Source: Entophlyctis helioformis (lineage: Eukaryota > Chytridiomycota > Chytridiomycetes > Chytridiales > Chytriomycetaceae). From it: a DNA stretch of 16,125 nt. The stretch covers positions 1 to 16,125 of the forward strand of contig JAHLKH010000380.1 of assembly GCA_025526915.1 (NCBI GenBank), written 5' to 3'. The notes beneath the pieces were generated by a model, which saw only the letters and a program-made list of their open reading frames with translations, did no database searches and was not told where the DNA came from. The translations under genes and the position numbers were made by a program. The first letter of the stretch is position 1. Each line of letters begins with the position of its first letter. Positions 1-9,800 of this stretch are shown piece after piece.

Positions 1-35
1 CAGAGACAGACGATGAAAAGAAAGCCGGCGATCCA

Positions 36-3000
36 TCAGTAGTCACTCATACCAGATCCGTCAGAGTCTGAGCCGTCCGAGCTCGAGCTGTCGCCGCCGT
101 CCTGGTTCTTGTCGCCAGTGCCCTGGCCAGAGATGCTGCTCATGGGTGCCTTGGCCGCCATGCCAGACGGTGCGGCAGGTGCCTTGGCTGCAACAGGCGC
201 TGCAGCCGGAGCCGCAACAGGAGCAGCCGCGACATTCGCTTGCTGCTCAGGCGGTGCAGCCACCGCAGCCGCAACAGGAGCCGCAAGAGTTGACGCTGGT
301 GCAGCGGAAGCCGGTGCTGGTGTTGGCGCAGCGGCAGGGGCAGGAGCACTGGTAGCAGGGGCAGCCGTCGCCTGGCTCGATGGTGCGGGCGACGCTGGCG
401 CAACCGGCGCAGCAACACCATCCGCGCCAGGCAGTCCGCGCGTGTGCTTGTGCACAAAGCGGTACAGCTTCCACAGCACGACCTTGTCGAGCGAGTCAAT
501 GTCGAGCTCAATCTCCTCGTCGCCGGACGCGGAAAACGCCGTGTTCTCCTTGATAATCTCAAACACCGTTGCCAGCTTGTCCTGCGGCAGGATGTTGATG
601 TTCTCCGACAGCTCGCGCTTCTGCTCGTACGTGATCTCGTCCGGTACAGCGTCTGCGTCTGCCTCCTCCTCTGCACGTGTGCGAGGCTTCTTGGCCGGCG
701 GCCGCTTGCGGTCCGTCTTGGGTGCAGAGGGACGTGCCCGTGGTGCGCGCGGCTTGGCAGCCGGCGTCGGCGTGGACACGGCTGCATCGGCTGGCGTGGC
801 AGCAGAGGCGGCAGGAGCAGGAGTTGACGCAGGTGCAGGCGTGGCAGCGACCGGCGCTGCTGCTACAGGCGCAGATGCCGCAGGGGTCGCTTGTGCCGTG
901 CCCAGCATCGACCCAGGGAACAGGCTTGGCATGTTGAAGGCGGTCGGGGGGAGGCCCTTGCGCTTGCGCTTCTTGTTGCGCTTGTCCGTCATGATCTGGA
1001 TCTGCGACACGAGGAACTGGAGCTGCGTCTTGAGCATCTGGATGTGCTGCTCCTCCTCGTCATCGTCGGATGAAGATGCATAGGCGGCGTCCTTGGATGC
1101 AGATGCAGACGACGGCTCCGCGGCAGCTGGTTTCGGCCGGCTCTGTGAGGATCCGGCCTTGGCTGCAGACGACGTCGCAGGAGTGGCGGCAGAAGCAGCA
1201 GGCGTGGCCGGCTTGGGCTGCTTTGGCCTAGAGGGCTTGGCAGCAGCCGCGGCGGCTGCTTGCGACTGCCCAGAAGTCTGTTGCTGCTGGTAGCTGGGCT
1301 GCTGCGAGTGAACGGCTGCCGGCGTGACAGGAGCAGCAAACGAGCTGGACGGCGGCTGGTGCACAATCGTCTGGTTGACGCCTCCACCAGCCAGAGCGGC
1401 ATTATAGGCAGAGGTTGTCGATGGCGCAAACGGCGTGGGCTTGTACTGCGACGCAGGCGTCATCTGCGGCGACGGCTTGGGCTTGGCAGGACGTGCAGCC
1501 ACCTGCTCGCCATGCTGGTGGAGGAACGACGTCTTTTCAGACCACTTGGCATCAAAGGCGGACTCGAGACGCTTGCCCAGATTGTACACGTCTGTGCCAG
1601 GAGGATTGAACGCGTAGCAGTTGTTGAACATGAGACGCATGTCTGCCTCGAACTCGGCCGCGGTGTCGTACACGCCATTGTCCAGCTTTCTCCGCATGGT
1701 GGACAGGTCCATGGGATGCTTGACAATGGTCGGGTAGTGCGGGATGCCAAGGGCGATGGGGTCGACGGGCACGAGGAAGGGCAGGTTGTACGGCGAGTGC
1801 TGCTTCTTGACGAGCTCGCGCAGGACGTAGGAGCAGAACTTGAGCTCTGTCGTGGACCGCTTGCCAGGCCGCTTCTTGCTGGACGGGCCGAGCGAGTCGC
1901 GCGACGAGGGGAGCATATCGCGCTTGGGACGCGAGTCGCCAGAGACCGAGCCACCGCCCTGGAATGGAATGCAACACAGTGCGCCAGAGTCTCGGGGTGG
2001 TCAGCGTCTGAATCAGGGCAGCCAGCACCAAAGCGAGGCAGACTCACAATCGACATTCGCTTCTTCTTATCGCCAGGCGTGCGAGGCGTCTTGGGCAGCT
2101 TCTCGAGCTCCTTGGCGTACCATTTCTGCAGGCTCTTGGCCATCATCGACACAGGCGCATCGACGCCGTTGAAGGTGTAGCAGTTGGTGAACATGAGGTC
2201 AAAGTCGGCAAAGACCTCGCCGACCGACTTGTACGCCTTGGACCCGAGCTTGCGCTCAATCGTCGAAATGTCCATGGGGCTCTTGATGATGGAAAAGTAC
2301 GTCGGGATGTTGAGCGCGACGGGGTCGACAGGCACCAGGAAAATGACCGAGTCCTTGCGCTTCTTCATGTTCCGCACCATGCCCATGAGCCACTTGAGCT
2401 GGTCTCTGAGGAGCACGTCTGCATTGACAGACATGGCAGACGACGACGTGGACTAGAGACGGCGAGCGACGCAGAGGAGCGCAGAACCGCACCGGACGCG
2501 TGGAAAAAGGGAGAGTGGATAAAGGAGAGATGAGATCGGAGGACGCGCTTGCCAGGCAGGCATTGCACTCTGACGCGAGCACGGGCACGGGCACGGGCAC
2601 GACCACACACGCCCACTCACCTGCGACATTTCAGACGCAAACACATTGTGGTGGCTGGGCTTGACGTCCGTGTGCAGCATCGAGCCGCCACCATTGGCAT
2701 CGTCCATGTGAACATCAGAGCCAGCCTGAGACATGTACGATTTGTTGTAGTCGCCGCCGCGGCCGTCCATGTCGTCATCATCCGAGTCATGGCCATGGCC
2801 ATGGTCGTGATCGTGATCGTGGTCATGGTCGTCGCCGCCAAGACTGACGCTGCCGGGACCGCCCAGCACGTGGCTGCTGTTTCCAACACCGCCGCCACTG
2901 CTCATGTAGCCGCCCATGCCCATGCCCATGCCAACGCCGTGATCGCCGCCAGTGCCGTTCAATGCTGATGCGACACTCGAGTCCTGGGTAGAGTAGTCTG

Positions 3001-3864
3001 CAGCCGTTGACGTGGTGCTGTACATGGCGCTGTGCTGGTGCTCCAGGTGATGGGGATGCTGCAACTGGTATTGTTGTTGGTGTTGCTGCGGTTGAGGCTG
3101 CTGCTGGTGCTGCTGGTGCTGCTGGTGGTGCTGGTGGTGCTGGTGCTGCTGGTGCTGCTGCTGTAAGTGGTGCAAAGTGGCCACGGTCTGGTTGTTGGGA
3201 TCGACCGGGTCAAGCGAGATCATGGAAGCAGTGGTCATCATAGAGACCTGCAGATCCGGCGCGGAGGATGGAGCGTGGGTCGACAGCGCAGCGGATGGCA
3301 AGGCAGCGGCAGAATGGGACTGCTGTGGATGCTGCAAGTGGGGATGCTGCAACTGTGGGAGACTGCTGTCAAAGGTGCTGTTGTTGTTGCTGCTGCTGTT
3401 GTTGTGGTGGTGGACAGGAGGCTGCTGCGAGTGGTGCTGCTGCAAAAGAGGCAAAGAGGCCGTGGTGGACAGCGAGTCGGCAGGGACAGACGGGTCGAAT
3501 ATGGTGGGCGAGGCTGCCGGAGCAAGAGACGCAGCAGCGGAAAGCGGGAGAGCCGAGTCTGGGGGAGTGGCAGCCAAGAAGGGAGGAGCCGGGGCAGGAG
3601 ACGACGGGGCAGCGGTCGGGGCAGACGCCGGAGCAGATGTAGCTGTAGCTGTAGGTGGAGAGGCGAGCGGAGAGACGACCGAGGCAAAGGTATCTACAGC
3701 AGCAGCAGCAGCAGTCGGAGCAGCCAAGGGGAGCGAGTGCGAGTGCGAGAGCGAGTGCGAGAGGGGGCCGGACCGCTTGGACGCCGAGTCGACCGACACG
3801 ACAGATACGGAGGGAGCGAGGGCGGGAGTCGGGGCAGGAGCGTCAGAGGCCGTCTGGTCAGCCA
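36..3864 (-). CDS. BDF1: BET family double-bromodomain protein (BDF1/BRD-like), 3 exons
   Basis: Nuclear reader of acetylated histones that helps recruit transcription machinery (family knowledge). Exons I infer: 3864-2621, 2452-2048, 1958-36. Introns of 168 and 89 nt have GTGAGT donors and TAG/CAG acceptors, all phase 0; the product is about 1,190 residues. Exon 1 is a disordered region of about 415 residues rich in Ser, Ala, Gln and His, with a His-Asp repeat. Bromodomain 1 is about residues 428-531 (PVDPVALNIPTYF, NCYTFN; acetyl-lysine Asn about 510). Bromodomain 2 is about 586-688 (PVDPIALGIPHY, NCYAFN; Asn about 668). A Gln/Leu coiled stretch followed by NKKRKRK (about 847-883) matches the BET motif B/basic region. 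The ET domain is about 990-1055 (EITYEQKRELSENI, EIELDIDSLDK). The tail is Ser/Asp-rich and stops at TGA 38-36. The 5' end is unresolved: exon 1 has no in-frame ATG before about residue 205, and an acceptor-like CACAG precedes 3864. The BET assignment is secure; the start is not. Confidence 0.94.
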
Positions 3865-3974
3865 CTGTGCGAGAGAAGCGGGGGCTGGTCTGAGCGTGAG
3901 CGTGAGCTGGAGCGAGCGTGAGTGTGCGTGTGCGTGTGTTTAGTGTCAGTCAGTTCATGTGGTGGTTGCTGTGG

Positions 3975-4019
3975 TGCAGTGTCTGCAGTGTCTGCAGTGT
4001 CTGCAGAGTCTGCAGTGTC
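3975..4019. repeat. 9-bp tandem repeat, five units
   Basis: The unit tgcagtgtc is repeated five times; the fourth copy reads tgcagagtc. It lies in the non-coding leader/promoter of the BET gene, about 110 bp upstream of its first recognisable exon. It contains PstI-like CTGCAG cores. No function is evident. Confidence 0.85.
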
Positions 4020-4698
4020 CAGCGAGGCAGCAGCAACAGGCAGAGGCAGGCAGGCGCAGGAAGAGACAAAGGAAGAGGCAGACGCAGCAGTGGGAGGCAG
4101 CAGACTGGCCCCCCTGCCCCTGCCCCTGTCCCTGCCCCTGTCCCACACGGCCCCGCCCCGCCCCGCCCCAACACGAGCCAGCCGGCTGCCAGCAGCAGCC
4201 AGCAGCAGCAGCCAGCACTGATCACACGCAAGGGTCCCCCCGCCCCGCCTCGCCTCGCCTTGTCCAGCCCCGCCCCGCCCGCTGCTGCCGGCCGCTGTCG
4301 GAGGAAAGAGACAGCCCGCAGCAAGAGACAGCCGGCAGCGAGAGACAGCGGGCCAGCTGGCTGTGGGGAAGTGGGCGTGGGACACTGCTGCTAGTCCCCC
4401 GGCTGCTGCTCGCTTGTTGCTGCCGGTCCCCCCGCTGCTGCTGCCTCTGCTGCTGGGTCGCCTGTTGTTTGCTGCTGTCGCTGCCGACACTGACGCACGA
4501 CTGCTGCTGCTGCTGCCGCTGCTGCTGCCGACAATTCCATTCGCCCAAAAATCACAGACTCGCTCACACGAATATTCCCTGGTCGAAAAAATTCAGACAA
4601 CGACAGCCAAGAGACAACGTCCGCGCGCGCGCCGTTTGTTGATTTTGGAGAAAAGAGGAATTTCAGCCATTTTATGGTGTCGCCAAACCCCACTCTGA

Positions 4699-4714
4699 TC
4701 ACGTGACCACCAAT
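4699..4714. promoter_or_regulatory. TCACGTGA palindrome beside an inverted CCAAT box
   Basis: TCACGTGA at 4699-4706 is a perfect 8-bp palindrome of the bHLH/Cbf1 E-box type. CCAAT lies 3 bp away at 4710-4714, reading ATTGG on the BET coding strand. A TATA-like CATAAAAT lies about 25 bp further downstream on that strand. The order CCAAT, E-box, TATA points to the minus-strand BET gene. CACGTG alone is frequent by chance in this GC-rich window, so the palindrome and clustering carry the argument. Confidence 0.4.
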
Positions 4715-4725
4715 GTTGAATGCAG

Positions 4726-4762
4726 CATTTTGAGATTTTCAGATTTTGTCATTTTGAGATTT
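4726..4762. repeat. Direct repeat in AT-rich SDS22 3' flank
   Basis: The 13-mer cattttgagattt occurs at 4726-4738 and again at 4750-4762, separated by a related agattttgt spacer. This is one of the few AT-rich stretches in the window and begins about 15 bp past the SDS22 stop. On the SDS22 strand it is A-rich, so it may belong to the 3' UTR or polyadenylation region. No AATAAA is seen there. Confidence 0.6.
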
Positions 4763-4777
4763 GAGATATTGCCCGAC

Positions 4778-6678
4778 TCAGCCACGCACGACCGTGGCAT
4801 CAATCTGCGTCACTTGAGGGAGGGCCGTCTTGACCTTGAGCCGGTACACGCTGCGCGCAGACGTCTCGAGCGGGTTGCCTTCAAAGTACACGGTGCGCAG
4901 GTGGGCCTTGTCGGCCAGCTGGCTCTGCACCTGCTCAAACGACGAGATCTGGTTGTTGCTAGCCTGTCGATCCAATCCATGCGATCCATCCCAGTCATGC
5001 CAATCCATTCCACCGCATCAATGGATCAGTAGCCCTCCTTTGGCTGGCCATCCACTCCATCTGCAGAGCCCACCACTCACCCACAGCTCCTCCAGCAGAG
5101 TCAGGTGCTCCAGGTTCTCGAGCACCGAGATCTGGTTGTTGCCCACATCCAGAGTGTTGAGCCTGGTGTTGGAGGCCAGGCCCTCTATCCGCGTGATGGC
5201 GTTGTGGCTCAGGTAAAGCTCTTCGAGGTTGACGAGCGACTCGAGGCCCTCGATCTTTGTGAGGCGGTTGCTTTGGATGCTCAGCAGGCGCAGGTTGATC
5301 AGCGAGGAGAGGCCAGAGAGCACGGATATCTTGTTCTTGCCGACCCACAGCTGGCGCAGGTTGACGAGCGAGTCGAGGTTTTCAAGAGTCTGTTTACCGG
5401 GGGTAATGTCAGCGGGAGAGTGAGATGGAGAGAGAGAGAGTGTGTGTGTGTGTGTGTGTGTGTGTGGAGAGAGAGAGAGAGAGAGAGAGAGATACGCACA
5501 CGAATGCGGTTTGCACCCAGCTCGAGGTTGGTCAGGTTGGTCAGATGGGACAGGTTGTCAATGGCGGACACGCGGTTTGCGACGAGGAACAGGTCGGTGA
5601 GGGCATGCAGGCCGTCGAGGCCCTCGATGCGCTTGATCTTGTTGAACGAGAGATCGAGCTGCCTGTAAGGGGGAGAGCGTGGGTGGGTCAGTCAGTCAGT
5701 CGAAAGAGTGATCAAAGAGAGAGGGAGAAGAGAGAGAGACACGTACTGCAGGCCGGCCAGCGAGGACAGGCCCTCGATGCGCGAGATGCGGTTGTCGTAC
5801 AGGTCCAGGTCAGTGAGCGCGGGCAGGCCGTCGAGCTGCTCGATGCGGGCGATCAGGTTCTGCCTGAAGCAGAGTCTCTGAAGCAGAGAGTCGATGGATG
5901 GATGGATGGATGAGTGAGTGAGTGGATGAGTGAGTGAGTGGATGGATGGATGGATGGATGGATGGATGGATGGATGGATGGATGGATGGATGGATAAGCG
6001 AGACAGACACAAGACACGCACCGTCAGGAGAGGGAAGCGCGACAGGGCCAGGTCGCGGGTGTTGAGCAGACGGTAGTGGATCAGATCGAGGACCTGCGAG
6101 AGGGTCAGCCAGCCAGTCAGAGAGTGAGACAGAGTGAGACAGTGAGACCAGTGAGACAGAGTGGGACAGAGAGACAGCCCTCACCCACGCACATCCAAGT
6201 CCTCGGGCACGTCGTCGAGCAGGCCGACTGGAGCGAGACAGACGGCGAGAGAGAGTGTGTGAGACACCAAGTGAGACAGCCGAGAGTGTGTGAGACAGAG
6301 TGAGACAGCCGAGTGGGACACCGAGAGGGTGTGTGTGAGACAGTGAGACAGAGCATGGCAGAGACAGACAGCCGAGAGTGAGCGTGAGACAACGCACGCA
6401 CCGTTCGACTCGCGGCCCGGCTGCTGCTGCGCATGCGGCTGCGAGTGCGTGTGTGGGAACCGCACCGGCTGCTCTTCGTTGTCGTCTTCTGCCTCTTCGT
6501 CTGCCCCGTCGTCGTCTGCCCCGTCGTCGTGGTCGTTGTCGTCGTTGCCGTCCCTGTCTCTGCCGTCTTGCCCTTGCGTCTCTGTCCTCGTGCCTGCTGC
6601 ACCGCCCTCGTCCGCCACCACGCCCGCCACCACCACCGACTTGTACGCCACCACGCTCTCCGCTGTGTCGCTCTGCAT
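4778..6678 (-). CDS. SDS22: Protein phosphatase 1 regulatory subunit SDS22 (PPP1R7), 7 exons
   Basis: Leucine-rich-repeat partner of PP1, needed for PP1 maturation and mitotic functions (family knowledge). Exons I infer: 6678-6402, 6227-6193 (a 35-nt microexon), 6093-6022, 5877-5747, 5662-5500, 5389-5081, 4963-4778. All junctions are GT-AG and phase-compatible, giving about 390 residues (human about 360). The N-terminus is acidic (Asp/Glu/Asn-rich). The SDS22 signature DLIHYRL follows, then RLCFRQNLI and ten or eleven 22-residue repeats (LYDNRI, LSFNKI, LGANRI, VGKNKI, IQSNRL, LSHNAI), then the C-terminal cap [10 protein letters not shown] and [15 protein letters not shown] with stop TGA 4780-4778. 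Spacing matches the animal protein throughout. Start: ATG 6678 lies near the acidic region; an in-frame upstream ATG at 6801 would add 41 Ser/Thr-rich residues but sits on a TATA-like site. The family call is essentially certain; the start is moderately so. Confidence 0.95.
5428..5491. repeat. (GA)n-(TG)n-(GA)n compound microsatellite inside an SDS22 intron
   Basis: GA dinucleotides run from about 5428, TG from 5441 to 5466, and GA again to 5491. The array fills most of the 110-nt intron 5390-5499. On the transcript strand it reads CT/CA, so it resembles an enlarged polypyrimidine tract between donor GTGCGT (5499) and acceptor AAACAG (5390). Confidence 0.95.
5892..5995. repeat. (GATG)n tetranucleotide array inside an SDS22 intron
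   Basis: About 100 bp of GATG units, interrupted by GAGT variants in the first half and perfect from about 5940. It occupies most of the intron 5878-6021, whose ends are donor GTGCGT (6021) and acceptor TTCAG (5878). On the transcript strand it is CATC, a pyrimidine-biased repeat. Confidence 0.95.
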
Positions 6679-6895
6679 GCTGCTGGTTGTGCTCTGTCTG
6701 GTTGTGCTCAGTGTGCTCTGTCTAGTTGTGCTCTGACTGCTCAGCCCTCGCCTGCCAGTGATCTCGTGTTGTTGTTGGTGCCACGTGTGGCAACTGGCCA
6801 TCTATAAGTGCAAGTGTTCAAGTGTTCAAGTGCTTGTGTCCCTCCACAGGCCTGTATGTATTACGTCTTCTCGCCCAAAATAAAACATGGCGCTC
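6679..6895 (-). promoter_or_regulatory. Compact SDS22 promoter/leader between SDS22 and the phosphatase gene
   Basis: Only about 217 bp separate the phosphatase stop (6896) from the SDS22 ATG at 6678. On the minus strand a TATA-like TTATAGA (6801-6807) and a CACGTG (6782-6787) precede a degenerate 15-bp repeat, ctggttgtgctctgt, present about three times from 6683 to 6736. The phosphatase 3' end and the SDS22 5' end must both fit here. The repeat is also open in the SDS22 frame upstream of the chosen ATG, so part of it could be coding if 6801 is the true start. Confidence 0.45.
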
Positions 6896-9800
6896 TCACG
6901 GCCCCGCCTGCCCAACCATCGACCAGCTGAACCGCTTGGCGTTGCCTGCAGGCGTCGGCGGCACCTGCCCGTCATCCACTCCGCCACCGCCACCGCCACC
7001 ACGCCTGCCTTGCTCCTCCTCATCAGAATGCCCGCGTCGCGCACCGCCTGCCGCCATCGTCATCGTCGTGGCCATCGTCATCGTCGTGGTCGCGGCTGCC
7101 GACTGCCCGTCCCGACCGTCCTGCACTGCCCCGCTCGCCGCAGGCGACACCCACACGGGCGGCCGCCCAGCCTCGAGCCAGTCGCCCAACCGCGTCACCA
7201 CCGCATCATAGCAAAAGATAAACTGGTCCAGCGTCTGCACGGACCCGACCCGCTGCCGCCGGATGTGGTTGACCGACAGCGCAACAAGGTCGCCCGCCGG
7301 CAGCCGCTCCCACTCGTGCGCCACATGGTCCGGCGTGCCCACCAGCGGGCCGAGGTCGCCGCCCGGCAGCAGCGGCAGCAGCGACAGCACAGAGTCGATC
7401 ACGCAAAACGCCCCGGTCCGTCCGCACCCCGCCGAGCAGTGCACCACCATCGGTCCGACCGTCACTGGCGCCTCGGGCTGCTCGCCCTGCGCGTCCAAGA
7501 TAATCATGTCCGTCGCCGCCTGGCCTTGCAGGTCGTTGGCAATCTCCACGAGGTCGAGCACGACCGCGGCGACGACACCTGGTGGTCCGGCCATGCCAGG
7601 AAATGCAGCATCCGCACGCGCCGGATCTCGGGCACCGCGTGCAGCAGCCCGACCCCAAATGGTCCCGCCGATGTTGATGACGACGAGCCGTCCGGGTAAG
7701 AGTGCCGCGCAGACGCCGACACGGGCGTGCTGGCCGCAGACGCACCCGTCCCGGTCCCCGCGCCAGCCGACTGCAGCACGTCCGCCACAATCTCCTTCTT
7801 GACAATAAACTCGCGGAGCAGCGTCTGCCCGTCCATGAGCACCGTCTCTTCCGCAAACTGGATCTTGAAGCACGTCGCGCCGCCCGACGACGACGTCGCG
7901 TAGCGCTTGCTCGTGCCCACCGCGTCCGGCCAGTACCGGTGGCACTTGATCCGCCCATTCTCCTCTTCTTGCGTGAGCATGACCACAAGCCCGCAGCCTT
8001 GCTCCCACACCATTTCCCAAAACGCACCCATCGTCGACGGCAGCGGGCCCTGCGCCGTAATGTACTGGTTCGTGCCCGCCAGACTCACCACGTGCGACGC
8101 GTTGATGTAGTCGGTGCCACTGGCTGCTGCTGCACCGCCGCCGCCGCCGCCGACAGGCACGCTCAGCCGCACGCGGTTGTAGTCAAACGGCAAAATGTCC
8201 GTGTAGCGGTTGAACCGCTCGTGGCCGCGCAAAAGGGCCGCGCGCATGCGGAACCGCTCGCTGTCTGCCGACCCTGGCCCAGGCCCATGGCCCGACGGAC
8301 GCAGACGCTCCTGCTCGAGCTCGCGGATCGTCTCGTAGACGGCCTTGAGCGTGCGACGGATGTTGGACGGCGTGCCGTGCGCAATCAGGCCCACGAGCCA
8401 CGACGGCAGGTAGCCTGCGCGGTCCAGCGTGGCAATGAGCGTCGAGAGCGTGGCCGCCTGCAGCCGGCTGGTGGCGGACATGGGGCTCGAGTCGGGCGTG
8501 CGGCGCGAGCGAGAGGCGAGCAGCGACTTGAGGTTGAGACGCGGCGGCTGCAGCGACGGGATGCGGGGGACGGCCGGTGCGCTGGTGGCGGTGGCTCCGT
8601 CGCTGGAGGCGGCTGTTGCTGTTGCGGTTGTTGTTGTTGTTGTTGTTGAAGTGGCAGGAGTGGTGCCAGGAGTGGTGCCAGGAGTGGTGCCAGGAGTGGT
8701 GTCAGTGGAGCCAGAAGAGCCAGCCGGGGCAGGGATGGGCAGCGTCAGACGGGCCCGGATGCCCAGTGGTGACGGGGCCAGACGAGACGGGGCCGGCGGC
8801 GAGCGAGAGCTGGAGGCGGAACGAAGCGGCGCCGCGGCCTGTGCGTGCGGGGCGGGGGCCAGAGGCGGTGGCAGAGGCGGCGGCGGTAGGCGGTGCTGCA
8901 GAGGCGAGCTGTCTGCGTTCTGCGTGGAGGCTGCCGTCGTGGCGTCGTTGTCGACGGCGACGTTGGCGTTGTTGGCAAAGACGCGATTGCGTGTCAGCAC
9001 GATCCAGACAGCCACATGGACAGACAGACAGACGTGGCAGCATAGACGTGGCAGCATAGACTGGCGTGTGCACTGCAGACCGACAGCCACGCAGACACAC
9101 GCAGACAGCCACGCAGACACAACCATACAACTACCCACCTCAGCAGCTCGGGTGGCGGATCGATGCCCGACGCCAGCATGGCGGCCACGTGCGCAGACAG
9201 CGCGCGGCGGTCTGCAAGCGACAGCGGCTGCTCAAACGTCGGCAGCGAGGCCACTGTCCGCAGCGTCCGCTTGCCCTGCGCGTCCTGCGTGTCCTGCGCA
9301 TCCTGCCCCTCCTGTCCCTCCTGCCCGACATATGCGTCGTGCATTGGCGCCGGTGGCACTTGCATCGCCACAGATGGCGGGTGGCCGTGCTGCGCTGCCG
9401 CTGCCGCTGCTGCTGCTGTCACAAGTTCTGCCGCCTGGCCGGTGGGCACCCGTGCTGGATCATCCACATCCATGCTGTCGGCCCCCGTCGGTGCACCGTC
9501 GTCCATCGCCGTCCCGATGCCGCTCGGAACAACGGCATCTGGCTGTGCGTCCTGCTGTGCCGGCGCTGCTGCCCCGGCGCTGTTGTGTGGATCCAAGAGT
9601 CCACGTGCAGGCGTAGGCGGCCGCAGTACAATCGCCACTCCCGACGTGTCCATCTCGTCTTGTTGTTGCTGCTGCTCCTCCTGGTGCTGCTTGTGTAGCT
9701 GCGCTGTAAGCAAAGATGGCGGAGATTGCGACATCGACTGCGGCTGCTGCCTTGACGCAAACCCCAGGTCGCCATCGCCATCGCCCGCACTTGCACTTGC

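Larger units (their letters stand above)
3865..4777 (-). promoter_or_regulatory. Intergenic region: BET gene promoter/leader and SDS22 3' flank
   Basis: About 0.9 kb with no convincing coding exon. For the minus-strand BET gene, the far end carries an E-box-like palindrome (4699-4706), an inverted CCAAT box (4710-4714) and a TATA-like CATAAAAT (minus strand, 4669-4676). Nearer the gene come GC-box-like CCCCGCCC runs (4150-4280), CCCCTG repeats (about 4110-4140), CAG/CTG runs, and a CT-rich stretch ending in CACAG at 3865. Because exon 1 lacks an ATG, this region probably also hides a 5' exon and an intron; GTGAGC (minus, near 4567) and GTGCGT (minus, near 4497) are donor candidates. The promoter role is inferred from position and motif order. 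Confidence 0.5.

Noticed and set aside
109..1083. Plus-strand open frame of about 320 codons rich in Ala/Gly
   Set aside because: It is antisense to the BET C-terminal half, which has bromodomain 2 and the ET domain on the minus strand. Compositional bias of GC-rich repeats explains it.
2432..2434. ATG used as the BET start, excluding exon 1
   Set aside because: The 415-codon upstream exon splices in phase 0 (GTGAGT donor at 2620, TAG acceptor ending 2453) to a point six codons before this ATG, so the ATG is internal.
3959..4642. Plus-strand open frame starting MVVAVVQCLQ
   Set aside because: Made of the 9-bp repeat, CAG runs and GC boxes of the intergenic region; no domain, and overlapped by open frames on the other strand.
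5892..5995. CRISPR-like or centromeric satellite array
   Set aside because: The units are 4 bp without spacers and lie within a well-defined intron; it is an ordinary microsatellite.
6782..6787. CACGTG as a shared regulatory element of the BET and SDS22 promoters
   Set aside because: The hexamer also occurs repeatedly inside coding sequence here (for example near 675, 8087, 9186, 9602), so its presence at two promoters is weak evidence.
6799..6801. Upstream in-frame ATG as the SDS22 start
   Set aside because: It overlaps a TATA-like site and adds a repeat-derived Ser/Thr/Gln stretch; kept only as an alternative to ATG 6678.
7544..7578. 35-nt micro-intron restoring the phosphatase frame
   Set aside because: The other well-defined introns here are about 84 nt or longer, and the segment codes the helix expected after the WPD loop; a one-base error fits better.
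8429..9616. Plus-strand open frame of about 395 codons
   Set aside because: Antisense to phosphatase exons and across their intron; no recognisable domain and Arg/Ala/Pro/Val composition typical of a shadow frame.
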